NCBI GenBank assembly: GCA_016793685.1
Contig: JAEULX010000068.1
Location: 1-7,348, forward strand
From: Bradyrhizobiaceae bacterium
GTDB taxonomy: Bacteria > Pseudomonadota > Alphaproteobacteria > Rhizobiales > Xanthobacteraceae
Reading direction: 5' to 3'
Length of the DNA stretch: 7,348 nt
This document shows positions 7,039 to 7,348 of this stretch, in pieces (the first letter of the stretch is position 1; each line of letters begins with the position of its first letter). Position numbers and translations under genes: made by a program. Under the pieces are notes generated by a model. It did not search any database. It saw only the letters and a list, made by a program, of their open reading frames with translations, and had not been told where the DNA came from.

Positions 7039-7348
7039 TTGCGAAAGAGGGGATGGGGCAGCTTGAATCCGCTGGCTAATCCATGCGGTCGGAAATGTTA
7101 TCCACACCGAAATTGGCAATGGCGCATTCGTTTGCCGGTCCGCTCGGCGCGGTCGGGGTCGACGAGCGGCCGCATCCTCCGGCGCAACGTGTTCGTGCGT
7201 TGCCGACGCTCTATCTGTGGTTGTGCCCTGCGCGCGAAAGGCCGCCTCCCGGCCAGAATGGCGCTCCCGCAGGGTCGGGAATTCAGCGCCTTGCGTCACG
7301 GCCCGGCGGCGGTATTGTGCTTAACGTCGGCGCGATTCCTGACAGCGG
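7039..7348. other. Right-edge stretch with no supportable gene
   Basis: No recognisable protein, RNA gene or mobile element is seen here. A plus-strand frame from the ATG at 7083 stays open to the window edge (88 codons), but it has an in-frame stop immediately upstream, no Shine-Dalgarno, mixed third-position base use and a Pro/Gly/Arg-rich translation unlike any family I know. A minus-strand frame from a GTG at 7299 down to 6976 runs through the TolC promoter and is equally unconvincing. A 5-bp stem, GGCCG at 7240-7244 with CGGCC at 7250-7254, is followed on the minus strand by only TTT. The region is best read as an intergenic or upstream regulatory region of a gene beyond the edge. Confidence 0.5.
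7098..7106 (+). promoter_or_regulatory. Consensus DnaA-box-like 9-mer
   Basis: TTATCCACA at 7098-7106 equals the strong DnaA box consensus. It stands alone: no second good box was seen nearby. A single 9-mer can occur by chance in a window this size, so binding by DnaA is only a possibility. Confidence 0.25.

Noticed and set aside
1..7348. CRISPR arrays, insertion sequences, tRNA or rRNA genes, integrase attachment sites
   Set aside because: No regularly spaced repeats, transposase-like frames, terminal inverted repeats with target duplications, or tRNA cloverleaf sequences were seen on either strand.

Overview
The window comes from a high-GC Gram-negative bacterium. Codon use that strongly favours G/C at third positions, an OprB-type porin, an alphaproteobacterial-looking TolC C-terminus and GC-rich spacers with short AT-rich promoter islands suggest an alphaproteobacterium of the Rhizobiales (Bradyrhizobium/Rhodopseudomonas-like). 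This is an inference from style and family; nothing in the window fixes the genus.

Layout, left to right. (1) Positions 2-787 (+) are the C-terminal 261 codons of an OprB-family carbohydrate-selective porin whose start lies outside the window. (2) A 193-base spacer (788-980) holds a weak hairpin just after the porin stop and a probable promoter and ribosome binding site for the next unit. (3) Positions 981-2237 (+) encode an RND periplasmic adaptor (membrane fusion protein). (4) After 37 bases, 2275-5430 (+) encode an RND inner-membrane permease of the heavy-metal efflux (HME, CzcA/CusA) class. (5) Positions 5441-6901 (-) encode a TolC-family outer membrane channel, convergent with the permease and separated from it by only 10 bases. 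(6) Positions 6902-7348 contain a probable promoter for the TolC gene, short repeats, a GC-rich hairpin, one consensus DnaA-box-like 9-mer and no gene that can be supported; one open frame runs off the right edge but looks unconvincing.

The adaptor, permease and TolC protein together are the three parts of a complete tripartite efflux pump spanning both membranes. The permease carries the three acidic TM4 residues (D394, D400, E407) expected of divalent-cation HME-RND proton antiporters. That makes Zn/Co/Cd/Ni-type export more likely than Cu/Ag export, although the residues around the acids depart from the textbook signature and the substrate is not proven. The outer membrane gene is transcribed separately from the opposite strand, so its supply can be controlled independently. 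The porin is probably a separate unit.

This is mostly a recognisable efflux locus rather than a new system. The points most worth a second look are the poorly defined TolC start (possible frameshift next to a CCGCGG hairpin), the deviant HME signature, and the short motifs shared by or repeated in the two promoter regions.
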